Assembly (NCBI GenBank): GCA_963822485.1
Contig: CAWGHW010000003.1
Span: forward strand, 135,696 to 199,695
Direction of reading: 5' to 3'
DNA length: 64,000 nt
Origin: DASUBV01 sp963822485
GTDB lineage: Bacteria > Actinomycetota > Actinomycetes > Streptosporangiales > Streptosporangiaceae
The notes beneath the pieces were generated by a model. It was not told the origin of the DNA and searched no databases. It was given only the letters and a program-made list of their open reading frames with translations. The translations under genes were made by a program, and so were the position numbers. Positions 24,774-34,418 of the stretch are shown here, one piece after another. Position 1 is the stretch's first letter. Every line of letters starts with the position of its first letter.

Positions 24774-25736
24774 ATGACGGCCGCGGCGCGAGCCGTAGTG
24801 GACCACGCCGAGCCGTCCGGGATTGACTGGCGGAGAGTCATCCTGCGGGTGGCGGGCTCGGGCCTGCTGATCGCCACCGCGGCGATCCACCTGGACCTGT
24901 ACGTCACCGGCTACCGGACGATCCCGACGATCGGCTGGCTGTTCCTGCTGCAGGTGATCGCCGCCTTCGGCCTCGGGCTGGCCGTGCTGGTCATTCCGGG
25001 CCGGCTCGTCATCCCGAGCCGGCTGGCGGCTGCGTCGGGAGCGCTCTTCGCTCTCGCTACGCTCGGCGGCTACCTGCTGACGGCCTCGATCGGGCTGTTC
25101 GGGTTCAAGGAGGTCCGCACGACCGCGGGCATCGTCGCGGGGGTCGTGGAGGTGGCGGCATTCGCCGTGCTGGCCGCGCTCACGCTGGCCCCGGCCCCGG
25201 CTGACGCCACGCCGGGGGCCCCGGCCCACGGCGCGGCAGCGGCCCCGGCCCGGCTCGCCGCCGCTCAGATCCCGCCACCGATCGGCAGAGCGGCTGGACT
25301 GGCCGCCGGGGGGCTGGCGGTAGCCGCGCTGGTGCTGCTCGGGGTCACGGTCGCCGCGGCCACGCCTCCAGCGCCGGCGGCCGCCGGTCCCAGTGCCGGC
25401 GCTGCCGCCGGCCTGAAGACCACGACGATCGGCGGGACGGTCGTGCTGACCAACGGCAAGGGCTTCACGCTCTACTCATTCGCCCCGGATACGCCGACCA
25501 TGTCCAAGTGCTACGGGGGCTGCGCGGCGTACTGGCCGCCGGTGACCGGCAGCACCACAGCCGGCTCGGGCCTGCCCGGCAAGGTCGCCACGATCACCCG
25601 TACCGACGGCTCTCACCAGCTCACCTACAACGGCCATCCGCTGTACACCTACATCGGCGACACCGCCCCCGGCCAGGCCAGGGGCAACAACCTCAACCTG
25701 AACGGCGGAGTCTGGCACGAGGTGCCCGCCCGCTGA
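24774..25736 (+). CDS. membrane protein fused to secreted (Lipoprotein_15-type) repeats
   Basis: 320 residues from ATG 24774, chosen for its GGGGA ribosome-binding site; in-frame ATGs at 24672 and 24738 are alternatives. About residues 20-135 contain four membrane helices (LRVAGSGLLIATAAIHLDLYV, IGWLFLLQVIAAFGLGL, and so on). An Ala/Pro linker and a further helix (AAGLAAGGLAVAALVLLGV) lead to an extracellular module: VLTNGKGFTLYSFAPDTPTMSKCYGGCAAYWPPV and LTYNGHPLYTYIGDTAPGQARGNN. The last module is nearly the same as in the preceding lipoprotein, so one probably arose by duplication and fusion. Function unknown. The 3' end overlaps the opposite TetR gene by 44 bp. Confidence 0.82.
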   Translation: MTAAARAVVDHAEPSGIDWRRVILRVAGSGLLIATAAIHLDLYVTGYRTIPTIGWLFLLQVIAAFGLGLAVLVIPGRLVIPSRLAAASGALFALATLGGYLLTASIGLFGFKEVRTTAGIVAGVVEVAAFAVLAALTLAPAPADATPGAPAHGAAAAPARLAAAQIPPPIGRAAGLAAGGLAVAALVLLGVTVAAATPPAPAAAGPSAGAAAGLKTTTIGGTVVLTNGKGFTLYSFAPDTPTMSKCYGGCAAYWPPVTGSTTAGSGLPGKVATITRTDGSHQLTYNGHPLYTYIGDTAPGQARGNNLNLNGGVWHEVPAR

Positions 25737-26328
25737 GGGGATCGGCCAGGGCGCTGAGGTGGTCATCGAGGACCGCCAGCGCCCACGTCGCCGAGGTCTG
25801 CCGGGGCGTGGTCACCAGCTGCAGGCGCAGCCCGTCGAGTAGCACCCGCAGGCGCGCTGCCTCGTCCTCGGCGTCCAGGCCGGCCGGCAACTCGCCCGCC
25901 TGCATCGCATGGGCGATTCGCGCGGCCAGTGGCTCCTGCAGCCGTTGCGCGGCGCCCTCGGAGGCGTCGGCCAGCGCGGGCACGACCGCCGCCTGCGCCA
26001 TGAAGGCCAGGTGGACCAGGGCCTCGTCGCGCCGGTCGGCGTCCAGCGGGAGCAGTTCGGTGGCGGCGATCCGCAGGTCGTTCATCGTCATTCCGCCGGC
26101 GGTGCGGTCCCGGATCCGCTCATCGACGCGTTCCCCGACCCGCCACAGGGCCGAGGCGATCAGCTCGTCCTTGTTCGGGAAGTAGTGCCGGATCGAGCCG
26201 ATCGACCAGCCCGACTCCTCGGCGACATCGGCCAGGGTGGTCCCGCCCAGCCCGTTACGCGCGATCACGCGGCAGGCCGCGTCGGCCAGCTCGCGGCGGC
26301 GAGCGGGGTGATCTACCTCTTTCGGCAC
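25693..26328 (-). CDS. TetR-family regulator
   Basis: 211 residues: ARRRELADAACRVIARNGLGGTTLADVAEESGWSIGSIRHYFPNKDELIASAL is the HTH, followed by a helical ligand domain of the TetR_C_6-like type (FMAQAAVVPALADASEGAAQRL). Divergent from the deazaflavin-reductase gene, with an ordered set of TTAGCA sites between them, so it is likely the local repressor. Confidence 0.88.
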   Translation of the reverse strand: MPKEVDHPARRRELADAACRVIARNGLGGTTLADVAEESGWSIGSIRHYFPNKDELIASALWRVGERVDERIRDRTAGGMTMNDLRIAATELLPLDADRRDEALVHLAFMAQAAVVPALADASEGAAQRLQEPLAARIAHAMQAGELPAGLDAEDEAARLRVLLDGLRLQLVTTPRQTSATWALAVLDDHLSALADPLSGRAPRARLRRSG

Positions 26329-26337
26329 GCGGACAAT

Positions 26338-26382
26338 TTAGCATTGCCGTATTAGCACCGTCGTATTAGCATGGTCATGCTA
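26338..26382. promoter_or_regulatory. three TTAGCA direct repeats at 14-bp spacing plus a palindrome
   Basis: TTAGCA begins at 26338, 26352 and 26366, exactly 14 bp apart. The third copy is part of a perfect 7-bp inverted repeat TAGCATG-GT-CATGCTA (26367-26382). The array sits between the divergent TetR gene (start 26328) and the reductase gene (ATG 26411), and is the only A/T-rich stretch nearby. Multiple in-phase half-sites suggest cooperative repressor binding. Confidence 0.65.
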
Positions 26383-26410
26383 TGAAGATGCCGCCTGCTG
26401 AGGAGTGACC

Positions 26411-27135
26411 ATGTCTGTCGACAGCACCGCGCCGACCCGCCCGAGCACCACGACCGACCAGGCCACCCGACTGACCAGGCCACCCCGACCGACCAGGCCA
26501 CCGCGACCCGTCAGAGCACCGCATCCCGGCCCAGATCGCGCTTCAGCGTGCCGCGCGGGCTGATCGCCGGAACGCTCGCCGCCACCGCCCTGGCGTGGGT
26601 GCTGTACGCGATCACGCCCGGCGGCAGCCTCCGCTCCGCGCTCGTGCAGACCGGCATCTACCTGGGCCTGCTCCTGCTCACCGTCGGCAACCGCCGGGCC
26701 AAGGTGCTGCTCATGCGGACGGTGCAGCGCTACACCATGAACCCGCTGATGCGACTGTTCCTGGCCATCGGCATCAACCCGCTCGGGGTGGCGATCCTGG
26801 AGACCCGCGGGCACCGCACCGGCAAGATCCGCCGGGTCCCGGTCGGCAACGGCCGTAAGGGCAACTCGTTCTGGATCATCGCCGAGCACGGCACCCGGGC
26901 CGGCTACGTCAACAACATCCAGCACGACCCCCACGTCCGGGTGCGGCTGCGCATCGGACTGCGCTACCGCTGGGTTTCCGGCATCGCCACCGTGCGCCCC
27001 GACGAGGACCCGCTCGCCCGCCAGCGGAAGATCATCGCCTGGCACCCGCTGCGCGCCTACAACGCGATCGGCGTGCGCGTCTTCGGCGCCGACCTGCTCA
27101 CCGTGCACGTCCAGCTCGACACCGCCCGCAGGTGA
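26411..27135 (+). CDS. deazaflavin(F420)-dependent nitroreductase-family protein, frameshifted leader
   Basis: The core (from GTG 26548) reads RTVQRYTMNPLMRLFLAIGINPLGVAILETRGHRTGKIRRVPVGN, then GNSFWIIAEHGTRAGYVNNIQHDPHVRVRL, the Ddn-type F420H2-dependent fold, preceded by two hydrophobic segments. The ATG at 26411 has a much better GAGGAG ribosome-binding site and opens a Thr/Gln/Ala leader in another frame. A 17/18/18-bp tandem repeat near 26457-26509 lacks one base in its first copy. Restoring it gives TDQATP repeats leading directly into the core. The intended protein is therefore about 240 residues. Probable role: reduction of quinone- or nitro-type compounds with F420. Confidence 0.75.
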
Positions 27136-27177
27136 TCCTGCCGGTGCCGGACGGTGACGAGGGTGGCCGCCTTCCGG

Positions 27178-28170
27178 TCACCCCGCCGCGTCCAGCCTGG
27201 TGCGCTGCTCCGCGGTCAGCTCCAGGTCCACCGCGGCCAGGCTCTCGTCCAGTTGCGTCACCGAGGAGGCACCGACCAGCGGGATTATCGGGACCTCCGC
27301 GCCGATCAGCCAGGCCAGCACCACCTGGTTGACCGTCGCGCCGGCGTCCCTGGCGACCTCCCGCAGCGCGGCCAGCCGGGCGGGCGTGCCCGGATGGTCG
27401 AACTCGGCGAACTCGGCGGCATCCAGCTTGTCCGGGCGGACGTAGCCGCCCTTCAGCAGCGGTGAGTAGGCGACCATCGTGAGCTGCGGCTCGGCCCGCA
27501 GGTAGCTGAGCAGGTCGCCGCCCAGCATGCCCGACCCGCCGTCCGGGGAGCGCGCGCCCGGCAGGTCGGTACGCGGCCGCAGGTAGCTGTGCTGGTACTG
27601 CAGCACCTCGTAGCCGGGCAGCCCGGCCGCGGCCGCCAGGCCACGGGCCCGTTCCACCCGCCAGGCCCAGTGGTTGCTGACCCCCAGCAGGCCCACGGTG
27701 CCCTCGGCCACCAGCTCGGCGAAGGCCTCCACGGTCTCGGCCAGCGGCACCGCCGGATCCTCGATGTGCGCGTACAGCAAGTCCAGCCGGGACATGCCGA
27801 GCCGGTCCCGGCTGCGCTCGGCCGACTCGCGGATCACGCGGGCCGACAGTCCCTCGGCGTTGTCGGTGAAGCTGGTGCCCGGAGCCAGCGGCCGGGCACC
27901 GAGCTTGGTCGCGACCGCGATCTCGTCGCCGACGCCGCGGCTGCGCCGCCAGCGGCCCAGCAGCTCCTCGCTCTCCCCGCCCTGGGTGCCGACCCAGAAG
28001 GCGTAGTTGTCGGCGGTGTCGATGAAGGTGCCGCCTGCCTGCGCGTACCGGTCCAGGATCGCGAACGAGGTCGCCTCGTCGGTCGCCGTGCCGAAGTGCA
28101 TCGTGCCCAGGCTGAGCACGCTCACCTCACGGCGGGTCTTCGGGTCCGTGCCAATCGTGCGGTATTTCAT
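27178..28170 (-). CDS. aldo/keto reductase
   Basis: 330 residues of the AKR TIM barrel. The catalytic tetrad is visible: Asp and Tyr in FIDTADNYAF, Lys in IAVATKLGA and His in LLYAHIEDP. The cofactor loop GASSVTQLDESLAAVDLELT near the end binds NADPH. The substrate is not predictable; related enzymes reduce aldehydes or sugar lactols. It is a single gene, tail-to-tail with the reductase gene. Confidence 0.9.
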   Translation of the reverse strand: MKYRTIGTDPKTRREVSVLSLGTMHFGTATDEATSFAILDRYAQAGGTFIDTADNYAFWVGTQGGESEELLGRWRRSRGVGDEIAVATKLGARPLAPGTSFTDNAEGLSARVIRESAERSRDRLGMSRLDLLYAHIEDPAVPLAETVEAFAELVAEGTVGLLGVSNHWAWRVERARGLAAAAGLPGYEVLQYQHSYLRPRTDLPGARSPDGGSGMLGGDLLSYLRAEPQLTMVAYSPLLKGGYVRPDKLDAAEFAEFDHPGTPARLAALREVARDAGATVNQVVLAWLIGAEVPIIPLVGASSVTQLDESLAAVDLELTAEQRTRLDAAG

Positions 28171-28281
28171 CCAGGGTTCCTCTCCAGCCGCCCGTCCGCA
28201 CGGGCGCTGAGCACGAGCCTGGATGCTAGAGCGCGGTCTAGGTCAAACCGCCAAGTCAAACCACCAGGTCAAGCCACAAGG

Positions 28282-28719
28282 TCAGCCGATGTCCTGGCCG
28301 TTGACCGTCAGCTTCACGTCGATGTTGCCCCGGGTGGCATTGGAGTACGGGCACACCTGATGTGCCGCAGCAACGATCCGGGCCGCCTGCTCGGGATCCT
28401 GGACCTGGGGCAGGGTTACGTCGAGCTCCACGGCGAGCTTGAAGCCACCGTCCCCGGTGGGCAGCAGGCTGACCCGGCTGTCGATCGAGACGTCGCCGAC
28501 CTCAGCCCGCTCGCGGCGGCCGACCACGCCCAGCGCACTCTCGAAGCAGGCCGCGTAGCCCACGGCGAACAGCTGCTCGGGGTTCGTGCCGCCGCCCTCG
28601 CCGCCCATTTCCTTCGGCGAGCGGAGCTGCACATCCAGGATTCCGTCGGTCGTGCGTCCGTGGCCGTTGGCCCGGCCGCCCGAGACCGTTGCCTCCGCCG
28701 TGTAAAGAACTCGTGCCAT
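28282..28719 (-). CDS. ohr: Ohr/OsmC-family peroxiredoxin (organic hydroperoxide resistance)
   Basis: 145 residues. MARVLYTAEATVSGGRANGHGRTTDGILDVQL is the Ohr-type start. The two redox cysteines are in GYAACFESAL and HQVCPYSNATRGN, and catalytic Arg and Glu candidates lie in GGRANGHGR and GGTNPEQLFA. Family members reduce organic hydroperoxides using lipoylated proteins. No OhrR-type MarR regulator is adjacent. Just upstream of the neighbouring AKR gene (28235-28280) lies a run of imperfect 13-bp repeats of AGGTCAAACC. Confidence 0.9.
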   Translation of the reverse strand: MARVLYTAEATVSGGRANGHGRTTDGILDVQLRSPKEMGGEGGGTNPEQLFAVGYAACFESALGVVGRRERAEVGDVSIDSRVSLLPTGDGGFKLAVELDVTLPQVQDPEQAARIVAAAHQVCPYSNATRGNIDVKLTVNGQDIG

Positions 28720-28833
28720 GACTCCACGTTACCCGGCGGCCCGGGTTCGTGACGGCCGGAACCGGGCCTGCCCGGCGAATGTCACGAATCAATGTCGAAT
28801 CGGAAACCCCTTCTGATCTCGGGTTACATCGCC

Positions 28834-28863
28834 TTGACTCTCATCTGATATGTGACATATTAC
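28834..28863 (+). promoter_or_regulatory. promoter and operator of the peptide/hydroxyproline operon
   Basis: TTGACT (28834-28839), 18 bp, then TATTAC (28858-28863) forms a promoter. Overlapping its -10 is a perfect 6-bp inverted repeat ATATGT-G-ACATAT at 28848-28860. The core ATGTGACAT recurs in front of the DapA-family gene at 42679-42687. The form yGT-N-ACr fits the known GntR-family operator consensus. Confidence 0.6.
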
Positions 28864-28962
28864 TGCCACCGCGTCGCCCGGGACGTGGTCAGAAACCGGG
28901 ATACCAGCAGCAAGCGGGATTGCACAGGAGATAGCGGGACTATGGGCGATATCGGAGGGCGC

Positions 28963-30768
28963 ATGTTTCGTCGTTGGAGGGCTGCTAGTGCGGTGCTGGC
29001 GGCGACTGCCTTCCTGGCCGCCGCCTGCACGGGCACCGTCAACCCCAGCAGCTCCGGATCGGGCGGCGGCTCGTCGTCGTCCGGTAACCAGCCGCATCGG
29101 GGCGGGACGCTGACCCTGCTCGGGCAGAGCGACATCTTCAACCTGGACACGGTCAGCGCGTACTACACCGTGAGCAGCATGCTCGAGCGCATGTTCACGC
29201 GGCAGCTGTTCTCCTACGGCGACCCGACCGGGTCATCCACGCCGCCGCCCGTCGTGCCGGACATCGCCACCACGATCCCCACCGCGGCCAACGGCGGCAT
29301 CACCGACGGCGGCAAGACCGTCACGGTGCACATCCGCCCGGGCGTGAAGTGGGACACCAGCCCGGCCCGTCAGGTGACCGCGGCCGACTTCGTCCGCGAG
29401 TTCAAGATGCTGTGCAACCCGGCCTCGCCGGTCGGCGCGCCCGGCTACTTCACCAACACCATCGTGGGGATGGCGGCCTACTGCACGGGCTTCGCCAAGG
29501 CGCCGGCCACCGTCGCCGGGATCGCGTCCTACGTGAACTCAAACCGCCTGCCCGGCGTGGTCGCGACCAGCTCGTCGACGCTGACCTTCCACCTGCTCAG
29601 CTCGACGCCGGACTTCCTGTACATCCTCACGATGGGCTTCTGCTCGGCCCGCCCGGTGGAGTACATGAAGTACGTTCCCGACAGCGCCCAGTTCCGCCAG
29701 CACACGATCTCTGACGGCCCGTACCAGATCACCTCGTACGTGGCGGACAAGTCGTTCACCCTGGCCCGCAACCCGGCCTGGTCGGCCGCGACCGACCCGA
29801 ACCGGCACGCCTACGTCAACAAGATCACCGTGACCGAGGGCCTGACCCAGGACAACGTCCAGCAGCAGCTGGTCGCGGGCACCGGGGACATGGAATGGGA
29901 TGTCACGCCGCCCGCGCAGGACCTGCCGTCGCTGGTGTCCAGCAAGAGCTCCGGCCTGGTCGTCGGCCCGACGGCCGGCGGCCCGGCGTCGATCTCGCTG
30001 GGCACCTACCTCACGCTCAACCAGTACGCCGGGCCGATGAAGAACAAGCTGGTCCGCGAGGCAGTGGCCTACGCCGTCAACAAGAACGCCATCGTGCAGA
30101 TCCTCGGCGGCAAGGCCATCGGGTCGGCGACGTCGCAGCTGATCCTGCCCGGCAACGTGGGCTACATCCCGAACTTCAACCCGTTCCCCGACAACAACGG
30201 GGCCGGCGACCCGGCCAAGGCCAAGCAGCTGCTGGCCCAGGCGCACAAGACCGGCGTCGCGGTGAAGCTGCTGTACTCCACCACCGACCCGATGCCGCGC
30301 GTGGCCCAGGCCCTGCAGTCCAGCCTGGACGCGGCCGGCTTCAAGGTCTCCCTGGTGTCGGCCACCCAGTCCGACTTCTACGGCAAGTACCTGGAGAACC
30401 CCACCACCGGCAAGCGCGACGTCTGGGACATCGCGCCGCCGGGCTGGATCCCGGACTGGTTCGGCAACAACGGCCGCTCGACCATCGTGCCGCTGCTGAC
30501 GGCGCCGGGCCCGGGCTCGAACGACTTCGACGGGTACACCAGCGCGGCGGTCCAGAAGGACATCAACGGCGCCCTGGCGGCCCCCAGCGCCTCGGCGGCC
30601 AACACCGCCTGGCAGCAGGCTGACGCGGCGGCCATGAAGGACGCGGCGGTGGTGCCGGTCAACGTGCAGAAGTGGCCGATCTTCCACTCCTCGGCGGTGC
30701 ACGGCTGCAACTTCTTCTGGTTCGGCCTGAACTGCGACCCGACGAACGTGTGGCTGAGCGGATCATGA
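28963..30768 (+). CDS. peptide ABC transporter substrate-binding lipoprotein (SBP_bac_5)
   Basis: 601 residues from the ATG at 28963, which has a GGAGGG ribosome-binding site; an in-frame ATG at 28942 is weaker. The signal peptide ends in LAAAC, a lipobox. The mature protein has the DppA/OppA pattern: RGGTLTLLGQSDIFNLDTVS, VHIRPGVKWDTSPARQVTAADFV, SDGPYQITSYVADKSFTLARNPAW and LVREAVAYAVNKNAIVQILGG. It captures oligopeptides outside the membrane and feeds the permeases encoded downstream. Its TGA overlaps the peptidase ATG (ATGA), the first of a series of tight couplings in this operon. Confidence 0.92.
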   Translation: MFRRWRAASAVLAATAFLAAACTGTVNPSSSGSGGGSSSSGNQPHRGGTLTLLGQSDIFNLDTVSAYYTVSSMLERMFTRQLFSYGDPTGSSTPPPVVPDIATTIPTAANGGITDGGKTVTVHIRPGVKWDTSPARQVTAADFVREFKMLCNPASPVGAPGYFTNTIVGMAAYCTGFAKAPATVAGIASYVNSNRLPGVVATSSSTLTFHLLSSTPDFLYILTMGFCSARPVEYMKYVPDSAQFRQHTISDGPYQITSYVADKSFTLARNPAWSAATDPNRHAYVNKITVTEGLTQDNVQQQLVAGTGDMEWDVTPPAQDLPSLVSSKSSGLVVGPTAGGPASISLGTYLTLNQYAGPMKNKLVREAVAYAVNKNAIVQILGGKAIGSATSQLILPGNVGYIPNFNPFPDNNGAGDPAKAKQLLAQAHKTGVAVKLLYSTTDPMPRVAQALQSSLDAAGFKVSLVSATQSDFYGKYLENPTTGKRDVWDIAPPGWIPDWFGNNGRSTIVPLLTAPGPGSNDFDGYTSAAVQKDINGALAAPSASAANTAWQQADAAAMKDAAVVPVNVQKWPIFHSSAVHGCNFFWFGLNCDPTNVWLSGS

Positions 30769-32334
30769 CCGAGACGGTCACCAGGCCGGCGGAGCCCGCG
30801 GGCTCCGCCGGCCCCGTTCCCGACCACCTCAAGCCCGGCGAGTTCAGCGATCCCTACTCCGGCCGCCTCACGGAGTTCATGACCTCCGGCTGGGGCACTC
30901 AGGAAGAGATCCCGCTGCCGCCCGCGCCAGCGGCCGGGCGGCTGGCCGCCCGGCGGGACCTGCTGCGCGCCCGGCTGCCCGAGCCGCTGCCGGCCGTCGT
31001 GCCGGCGGGCCGGGCCCCGCGCCGCAACGACGACCAGTTCTACCCGTTCCGGCCCGGCAGCGACTACGTGTGGCTGACCGGCGACCAGACGCCCGGCGGC
31101 GTGCTGCTGCTCGACCCGGGGTCGGCGGCCGGTGACGTCCTGTTCCTGCTGCCGCCGTCGGGGCGCGACAACGGCGAGTTCTACCGCGACTCGGCGGCGG
31201 GCGAGCTGTGGGTCGGCGGCCGGCCGTCGCTGGAGGCCCGCGCGGCGGCGCTGGGCGTCGCCTGCCGGCCGCTGGCCGAGCTGCCCGCCGCGCTGGCCGC
31301 GGCGGGCCGGGCGCTGGTGGCGCGCGGCTTCGACGCCGAGGCCGAGCAGCAGGTGACCGCGGCCGGGCCGGAGCTGGACGCCGAGCTGACGGCGATCCTG
31401 TCGGAGCTGCGGCTGGTCAAGGACGAGTGGGAGATCGGCCAGCTGCGCGGCGCCGTGGACGCCAGCCTGGCCGGCTTCTGTGACGTGGCGGCGCTGCTGG
31501 CCCGCCCCGGCGGCCGGGCCGGGCTGACCGAGCGGCACGTGGAGGGGGCGTTCGGGAGCCGGGCCCGGCTGGGCGGCAACGGCACCGGCTACCACACCAT
31601 CGCCGCCAGCGGCCCGCACGCCACGATCCTGCACTGGAACCGCAACGACGGCCCGCTGCGTGACGGTGACCTGCTGCTGCTGGACGCCGGGGTGGAGCTG
31701 AGCTCGCTGTACACCGCCGACGTGACCCGGACCTTCCCGGTCAGCGGCCGGTTCACCGCGCTGCAGCGCCAGGTGTACGAGATCGTCCTGGCCGCCCAGG
31801 AGGCCGGACTGGCCCAGCTGCAAGCCCGGCGCCGACTTCCGCGTCTTCTACCCGGCCTGCGCCCGGGTGCTGGCCGAGGGGCTTGAGTCGCTCGGCCTGC
31901 TGCCGGTCAGCGCGGCGGAGTCGCTGGAGCCCGACTGCGGCCTGCACCGGCGCTGGACGCTGTGCGCGCCCGGCCACATGCTGGGCCTGGACGTGCACGA
32001 CTGCGCCAGGGCCCGCGAGGCCCGCTACCTGGGCGGGCCGCTGGCCGCCGGCCAGGTGCTGACCGTGGAGCCGGGGCTGTACTTCCAGGCCAACGACGAG
32101 CTGCTCCCGCCCGAGCTGCGCGGCATCGGCGTCCGCATCGAGGACGACGTGCTCATCACCGCGGACGGCTACGAGCTGCTGTCGGGGGCCCTGCCCCGCG
32201 ACCCGGACGAGATCGAAGCCTGGTGCGCGGCGGCGGGAGGCACAGCGGCGGGAGGATGGGCTAGCGGTGCCCGGAGCCGCCGGCCGTCCCCGCGTCCGTC
32301 CCGGCCGAGGTGCTGCTGGACGTGCGGGACCTGA
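30765..32334 (+). CDS. M24-family Xaa-Pro aminopeptidase, +1 frame interruption
   Basis: About 520 residues once joined. The N-terminal domain (DDQFYPFRPGSDYVWLTGD) and pita-bread catalytic domain match PepP/PepQ-type enzymes, which release an N-terminal residue preceding proline. The five metal ligands are all present: Asp in LLLLDAGVE, Asp in TADVTRTF, His in APGHMLGLDVHD, Glu in TVEPGLYF and Glu in VRIEDDVL. The first two lie in one frame and the last three in the +1 frame; the join is near 31820, where one extra base separates AQL from KPGADFRVFYPAC. A prolyl peptidase inside a peptide-uptake operon suits use of proline-rich peptides. Confidence 0.78.
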
Positions 32335-34415
32335 ACGTCCGCTTCGACACCGTCGACGGCGTCGTGCACGCGGTGCGCGGCGCCAGCTTCGAGGTACCGC
32401 GCGGGCAGACGCTGGGCATCGTGGGGGAGTCGGGGTCGGGCAAGAGCGTGTCCGCGCAGGCCCTGATCGGCCTGGTGCCCGGCGCCGACGTCACCGGCGA
32501 GGCCTGGTTCGAGGGCCGGGACCTGCTGGCCATGACCAGCCAGCAGCTGCGCGACATCCGCGGCAAGCGGATCAGCATGGTCTTCCAGGACCCGCTGACC
32601 AGCCTGCACCCGCTGCACAAGCTGGGCTGGCAGCTGACCGAGGCGATCCGCGCGCACGACAGCGCCAGCGGGAGGACCAGCCGCCAGGCCGCTAACCGCC
32701 AGGCCATCGACCTGCTGGGCCTGGTCGGCATCCCGCGGCCGGCCGAGCGGATCGACGACTACCCGCACCAGTTCTCCGGCGGCATGCGGCAGCGGGTCAT
32801 GATCGCCATGGCGCTGGCCCTGCAGCCCGCCCTGATCATCGCCGACGAGCCGACCACCGCGCTGGACGCGACGGTCCAGGCCCAGGTGCTCGAGCTGCTG
32901 ATCCGGCTGCAGGGCGAGCTGGGCATGTCGCTGGTGCTGATCACCCACGACCTGGGCGTGGTCGCCGACATCGCCGACGAGGTCATGGTCATGTACAGCG
33001 GCCAGCCGGTCGAGCAGGCCGACCGCCGCACCGCCTACTACCAGGCCCACCACCCCTACACCCGCGGCCTGCTGGAGTCGATCCCGGTGGCCGGCGACAC
33101 CGGGCGGCTGCGGCCCATCCCCGGCCAGCCGCCCAGCATGCTCGACACCCCGGCGGGCTGCTCGTTCCTGCCGCGGTGCCGGTTCGCGCTGGACCGCTGC
33201 GCCACCGACCCGCCGCCGCTGCGCGCCATCGGCGACATCCCGGGCCACCGCTCGGCCTGCTGGCTGCCCGACTCGGTAGCCGGGGATGTCGCCCGGCGCA
33301 TCCCGGTGGCGGCGCAGCCGCGGCGGAGCCGGCCAGGCCGCGCCCCGGACGGGACACCGCTGCTGGAGCTGACCGGCATCGTCAAGCACTTCCCGGTGCG
33401 CAACTCGTCGCTGCTGTCCCGCGAGCACCGGGTCGTGCACGCGGTGGACGGCGTCAGCCTGCAGATCCGCGACGGCGAGACGCTCGGCCTGGTCGGCGAG
33501 ACCGGCTGCGGCAAGTCCACGCTGGCCCGCACGCATCGCCCGGCTGCAGCCGGTCACCGAGGGCCGGGTCAGCTTCGCCGGCCGCGACATCACCGGGCTG
33601 CGCGCCGGGGAACTCAAGGCGGTGCGCCGCGAGGTCCAGATGGTCTTCCAGGACCCGTACGGCTCGCTCAACCCGCGCCGCCGGGTCGGCGCCATCGTCG
33701 GCGAGCCGCTGGCCGTGCACGGCCTGGCCAGCGGCGCCGCCCGGCGCGAGCGGGTCCAGGAGCTGATGGCCCTGGTCGGCCTCAACCCCGAGCACTACAA
33801 CCGGTACCCGGCCGAGTTCTCCGGCGGGCAGCGGCAGCGGGTCGGCATCGCCCGGGCGCTGGCGGTGAACCCCAAGCTGCTGATCTGCGACGAGCCGGTC
33901 TCGGCCCTGGACGTGTCGGTGCAGGCCCAGGTCATCAACCTGCTCAAGGACCTGCAGGCCCAGCTCGACCTGACCTGCATCTTCATCTCCCACGACCTCG
34001 GGCGTCGTCGAGCACGTCAGCGACCGGGTCGCGGTGATGTACCTGGGCAAGGTCGTCGAGCTGGCGCTCGGCCGACGCGCTGTACCGCGAGCCGCGCCAC
34101 CCCTACGCCGCGGCGCTGCTGTCGGCCGCCTCGGTCACCGACCCCGACCTGGCCCGCCAGCGCCGCCGGCTCACCATCGAGGGCGACATCCCCTCCCCGG
34201 TCGACCCGCCGACCGGCTGCCGGTTCCACCCCCGCTGCCCGCGCGCCCAGGACCTGTGCCGGGTCACCGAGCCGGAGCTGGTGTCCGCGGCCGGCGACGA
34301 GGCGCACCTGACCGCCTGCCATTTCCCCATCGAGACGCCCGCCGTCCCCGACGACGCCCGGCTGCTGCAGGTGCTGGCCAGCGGACGGCGGAACCAGCAA
34401 TCGGACCAGCACTAA
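32310..34415 (+). CDS. fused DppD-DppF-type peptide ABC ATPase, three +1 frame interruptions
   Basis: Two complete oligopeptide-importer ATPases in one gene, about 700 residues. The first half has Walker A GESGSGKS, signature FSGGMRQRVMIAMAL, Walker B LIIADEPTTALD and the Cys-containing tail CSFLPRCRFALDRC of the DppD/F family. The second has GETGCGKST, FSGGQRQRVGIARAL, LLICDEPVSALD and CRFHPRCPRAQDLC. Single extra bases break the frame near 33532, 34002 and 34066; removing them restores uninterrupted homologous protein in each case. The start is GTG 32310, overlapping the peptidase tail. With the two permeases it forms one importer. Confidence 0.82.
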
Positions 34416-34418
34416 CAA

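Noticed and set aside
26513..26564. Treating the short frame from ATG 26411 as a separate small gene
   Set aside because: Restoring one base in the tandem repeat turns it into the leader of the deazaflavin reductase, which explains both its strong ribosome-binding site and its Thr/Gln/Ala composition.
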